NCBI GenBank assembly: GCA_016281495.1
Contig: JAEEIU010000038.1
Location: 1 to 64,000 of the forward strand
Origin: Treponema sp.
Lineage (GTDB): Bacteria > Spirochaetota > Spirochaetia > Treponematales > Treponemataceae
DNA length: 64,000 nt
Direction of reading: 5' to 3'
The number at the start of each line of letters is the position of its first letter. Positions within the stretch are counted from its first letter, which is position 1. The notes under the pieces were generated by a model. It was not told the DNA's origin and searched no databases. It worked only from the letters and a program-made list of their open reading frames with translations. The position numbers were made by a program, and so were the translations under genes. Of this stretch, positions 62,308-64,000 are shown piece after piece.

Positions 62308-62335
62308 TTGACACAACAACAAAAATTTGTATATT
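62308..62335 (+). promoter_or_regulatory. Strong promoter of the zinc-ribbon/rpsT genes
   Basis: TTGACA (62308-62313), 16-base spacer, TATATT (62330-62335). It resembles the rimP operon promoter in the first ten bases and in AAATTTG before the -10 box. Confidence 0.75.
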
Positions 62336-62370
62336 ATTGTAATACTGAATTTTAGAAATGGAGGAGATCT

Positions 62371-62544
62371 ATGGCTGGAGCCAGTAAAAACTCTCGTACG
62401 ACTGTTGCGACTCAGAAATTCATCTGCCCTGATTGTAGTGGTGAAATTGTAATGAAAACCATATTTGAAAACGGCAGATTAAGAAATATCGCTGAATGCC
62501 AGAAGTGCAAGCGTACAGAAAGAAGACCAAAGGACTTTAAATAA
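62371..62544 (+). CDS. 57-residue zinc-ribbon protein upstream of rpsT
   Basis: A short gene with a strong ribosome binding site (GGAGGAG) before the ATG. The 57-residue product starts MAGASKNSRTTVATQKF and has CPDC (19-22) and CQKC (43-46), a compact zinc ribbon, with a basic N-terminus and tail (RTERRPKDFK). It resembles ribosomal bL33-type ribbons in size and charge but is not a clear L33. Position before rpsT, behind a strong promoter, suggests a ribosome-associated role. This is inference. Confidence 0.8.
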   Translation: MAGASKNSRTTVATQKFICPDCSGEIVMKTIFENGRLRNIAECQKCKRTERRPKDFK

Positions 62545-62587
62545 GTAACTTGGCTGTTTAACTACAATATCAAATGGGGGTAATCCT

Positions 62588-62866
62588 TTGTCAGTAAAGA
62601 AATCATCTGCAGAAAAGAAACATGCTCAGAGCGAAGTTCGCCGTCTGCGTAACAAGTCAGTAAAGTCAGGATGTCGTACATCAGCTAAGAAATTTGTGGC
62701 TGCTGTTCAGAAAAAAGATCAGAAACTTGCTCAGGAACTTCTGGTTGCATTGCAGTCAGAACTCGATAATGCCCAGCGCAAGGGAATCATGCACAGAAAT
62801 GCTGTGGCCCGCAAAAAGAGCCGCATGTACAAACTTTACAACAATACTTTTGCTGCTGCCAAATAA
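62588..62866 (+). CDS. rpsT: Ribosomal protein bS20
   Basis: A 92-residue basic 30S protein: KKSSAEKKHAQSEVRRLRNKSVKSGCRTSAKKFV and GIMHRNAVARKKSRMYKLYN. The start codon is TTG at 62588, with GGGGG seven bases upstream. In E. coli rpsT also starts with UUG and that codon is part of autogenous control, so a similar mechanism is possible. Confidence 0.95.
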   Translation: MSVKKSSAEKKHAQSEVRRLRNKSVKSGCRTSAKKFVAAVQKKDQKLAQELLVALQSELDNAQRKGIMHRNAVARKKSRMYKLYNNTFAAAK

Positions 62867-62873
62867 ATAAACT

Positions 62874-62933
62874 GGGGTATACCCTGTACCCCGGACAACT
62901 CATGAGAAGCATCCAGCCTCACGCAGGCCGGAT
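62874..62933 (+). terminator. Two hairpins after rpsT
   Basis: GGGGTA (62874-62879) with TACCCC (62887-62892); ATCCaGCC (62911-62918) with GGCcGGAT (62926-62933). Neither has a good T-run, so they may be partial terminators or processing sites before the HU gene. Confidence 0.4.
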
Positions 62934-62974
62934 TTGCTTGTCATCTCTTCCGTTTGTTCCAGGAGTGTGTTTAT

Positions 62975-63286
62975 ATGTCTTCTAAAAAAGTTACAAAATC
63001 CGATTTAGTTGAAGCAGTATATCAAAATTCAGATTACGAAAAAAAATGCATTCAGGATGTTTTAGAACATTTGTTGGGGCAACTAAAAGAATCTCTTAAA
63101 GACGGAAACATAATTGAGTTGCGTGGATTTGGGACCTTTGAGCCAAGACTTAGAAAGGGTAGGTCAAAAGCCCGTAATCCAAAAACCGGAGAGCAGCTTG
63201 CCGTAGCACCACATTATGTTGTTGCATTCAGATCAGGTCAGGAATTAAAAAAAGCTCTTTGGGAATTGCCAATCGAAACCAAATGA
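62975..63286 (+). CDS. HU/IHF-family DNA-binding protein
   Basis: A 103-residue nucleoid protein: KVTKSDLVEAVYQNSDYEKKCIQDVLEHLLGQLKESLKDGNIIELRGFGTFEPRLRKGRSKARNPKTGE. The DNA-inserting arm has the RNPKTGE signature. AGGAG lies about 9 bases before ATG 62975; an in-frame TTG at 62954 is less likely. Its stop overlaps the lnt start (ATGA). Confidence 0.93.
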   Translation: MSSKKVTKSDLVEAVYQNSDYEKKCIQDVLEHLLGQLKESLKDGNIIELRGFGTFEPRLRKGRSKARNPKTGEQLAVAPHYVVAFRSGQELKKALWELPIETK

Positions 63287-64000
63287 AATGGTATTTTCGA
63301 ATCCTTCTTGTTATAATCGCCGCCTTGTTTTTTAACCTGGCTCATCCAAACATTGTATTTGAAAACGGTATATCCTTTTTTGCATTCATCGCATTAATTC
63401 CGCTTTTTGTCAGCATAAGATATTCTTCAATTTCCTTTTCATTTTTCTCTGGACTTTTGTATGGGGCCCTTTCCTACGGCCTTTTGTTCTCGTGGATTGG
63501 TACATACAGTTCCTACGCCATGATCATCGGAGTCATAGCCTTTTCCCTGCTTTTTGGGTTGTTGTTCATTGCACTTAAAGCAAGCGATTTGTTTTTTAAG
63601 AAAAAATCATTTTACATCATGGCACTTATATGGTGCATATTCGAATACCTTAAAACAAAGGGCTTTCTTGGATTCAGCTATGGAATCCTGGGTTATGCAT
63701 TATGGAAGTCGCCCCTGCTGATTCAGTGTGCAAAGTTTGGCGGAGTTTGGCTCTTATCCTCATTGTGTGCTTTTACCTCGGCATTATTTGCATCAATCTC
63801 ATATGCAGCCTATGCCTCTTTCAGCTCAACTCCATCATATTCCTCAAAAAAAGTATCCACGATATTGTACATCCTAAAATCTCACTTTATATCAATTTTC
63901 ATTCTGCTCATAAGTTTTACGGGAATTGTCATTTTCGGTTTTTATTCAATCAATAAAACCCAGGGACCTGTTAAGAAAATTCCTGTTCTATGCGTCCAGA
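63283..64000 (+). CDS. lnt: Apolipoprotein N-acyltransferase, N-terminal part (runs off the window)
   Basis: The frame starting ATGAAATGG at 63283 stays open to the right edge (239 codons). It begins with MKWYFRILLVIIAALFFNLAHP and several helices, then the Lnt-like ALIWCIFEYLKTKGFLGFSYGILGYALW and FGGVWLLSSLCAF, the conserved region before the nitrilase domain. Lnt adds the third acyl chain to lipoproteins. The catalytic nitrilase domain lies beyond the window. The start overlaps the HU stop. Confidence 0.88.
   Translation, partial: MKWYFRILLVIIAALFFNLAHPNIVFENGISFFAFIALIPLFVSIRYSSISFSFFSGLLYGALSYGLLFSWIGTYSSYAMIIGVIAFSLLFGLLFIALKASDLFFKKKSFYIMALIWCIFEYLKTKGFLGFSYGILGYALWKSPLLIQCAKFGGVWLLSSLCAFTSALFASISYAAYASFSSTPSYSSKKVSTILYILKSHFISIFILLISFTGIVIFGFYSINKTQGPVKKIPVLCVQ

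Noticed and set aside
63702..63956. 84-codon ORF near the right edge
   Set aside because: It lies in another frame of lnt, whose own frame stays open to the end of the window and reads as a clear membrane protein.

Overview
The window looks like a spirochaete chromosome, most likely a Treponema-type organism. The support is the gene content: a mitochondrial-EFG2-like elongation factor G, a bactofilin, a DUF4912 / GH57 / repeat protein / SpoIIE-phosphatase cluster, LptF/LptG-type permeases and a treponeme-style Rhs core. The species cannot be named from sequence alone. Nearly all of the window is ordinary chromosome; the first ~4.9 kb is clearly more AT-rich and looks like accessory DNA.

Layout. 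(1) 1-4.9 kb: the 3' end (or an orphan tip) of an Rhs gene whose toxin domain has the His/Cys signature of a caspase-like (clan CD) peptidase. It is followed by small secreted, anchored, cytoplasmic and lipoprotein genes that could include its immunity gene, a decayed stretch and a set of phased direct repeats. (2) 4.9-6.3 kb: an AAA/DUF4143 ATPase behind those repeats. (3) 6.3-11 kb: the sufCBDS iron-sulfur operon with a clear promoter, then a REP-like inverted pair. (4) 11-17 kb: PUA-type methyltransferase, miaA, a TatD hydrolase, an Hpt protein, rpmE, rpsD and a ComFB-domain protein. (5) 17-26.6 kb: phosphohexomutase, DnaQ-like exonuclease, EF-G2, split chromate transporter, thrC, dCMP deaminase and a purine permease. 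(6) 26.7-36.4 kb: rimP-nusA-infB-rbfA-truB/ribF-rpsO-pnp, the translation/RNA operon. (7) 36.4-43.2 kb: M16 peptidase, dut, two LptF/G permeases, tgt and a HEAT-repeat exported protein. (8) 43.2-48.2 kb (minus strand): DEAH helicase, CapA-like lipoprotein and pta. (9) 48.4-51.7 kb: histidine phosphatase, bactofilin, TPR protein and mtaB-like methylthiotransferase. (10) 51.7-61.4 kb (minus strand): DUF4912 protein, GH57-like protein, 926-aa exported repeat protein and a 1545-aa membrane PP2C phosphatase. (11) 61.5-64 kb: plsC, a 57-aa zinc-ribbon protein, rpsT, HU/IHF and lnt, which runs off the edge.

The most notable observations are: the Rhs caspase-like toxin; operator-like repeats spaced 31/32 bp; several genes whose ATG sits 6-12 bases after a -10 box with no Shine-Dalgarno (leaderless or nearly so); a fused TruB-FAD-synthetase with a degenerate riboflavin-kinase region; a NusA ending in a zinc ribbon; an RG/GN-rich disordered arm in IF-2; a block of three hairpins filling the gap between two divergent promoters; and a BIME-like pair with compensatory stem changes. 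No tRNA, rRNA, CRISPR array or intact insertion sequence was seen.
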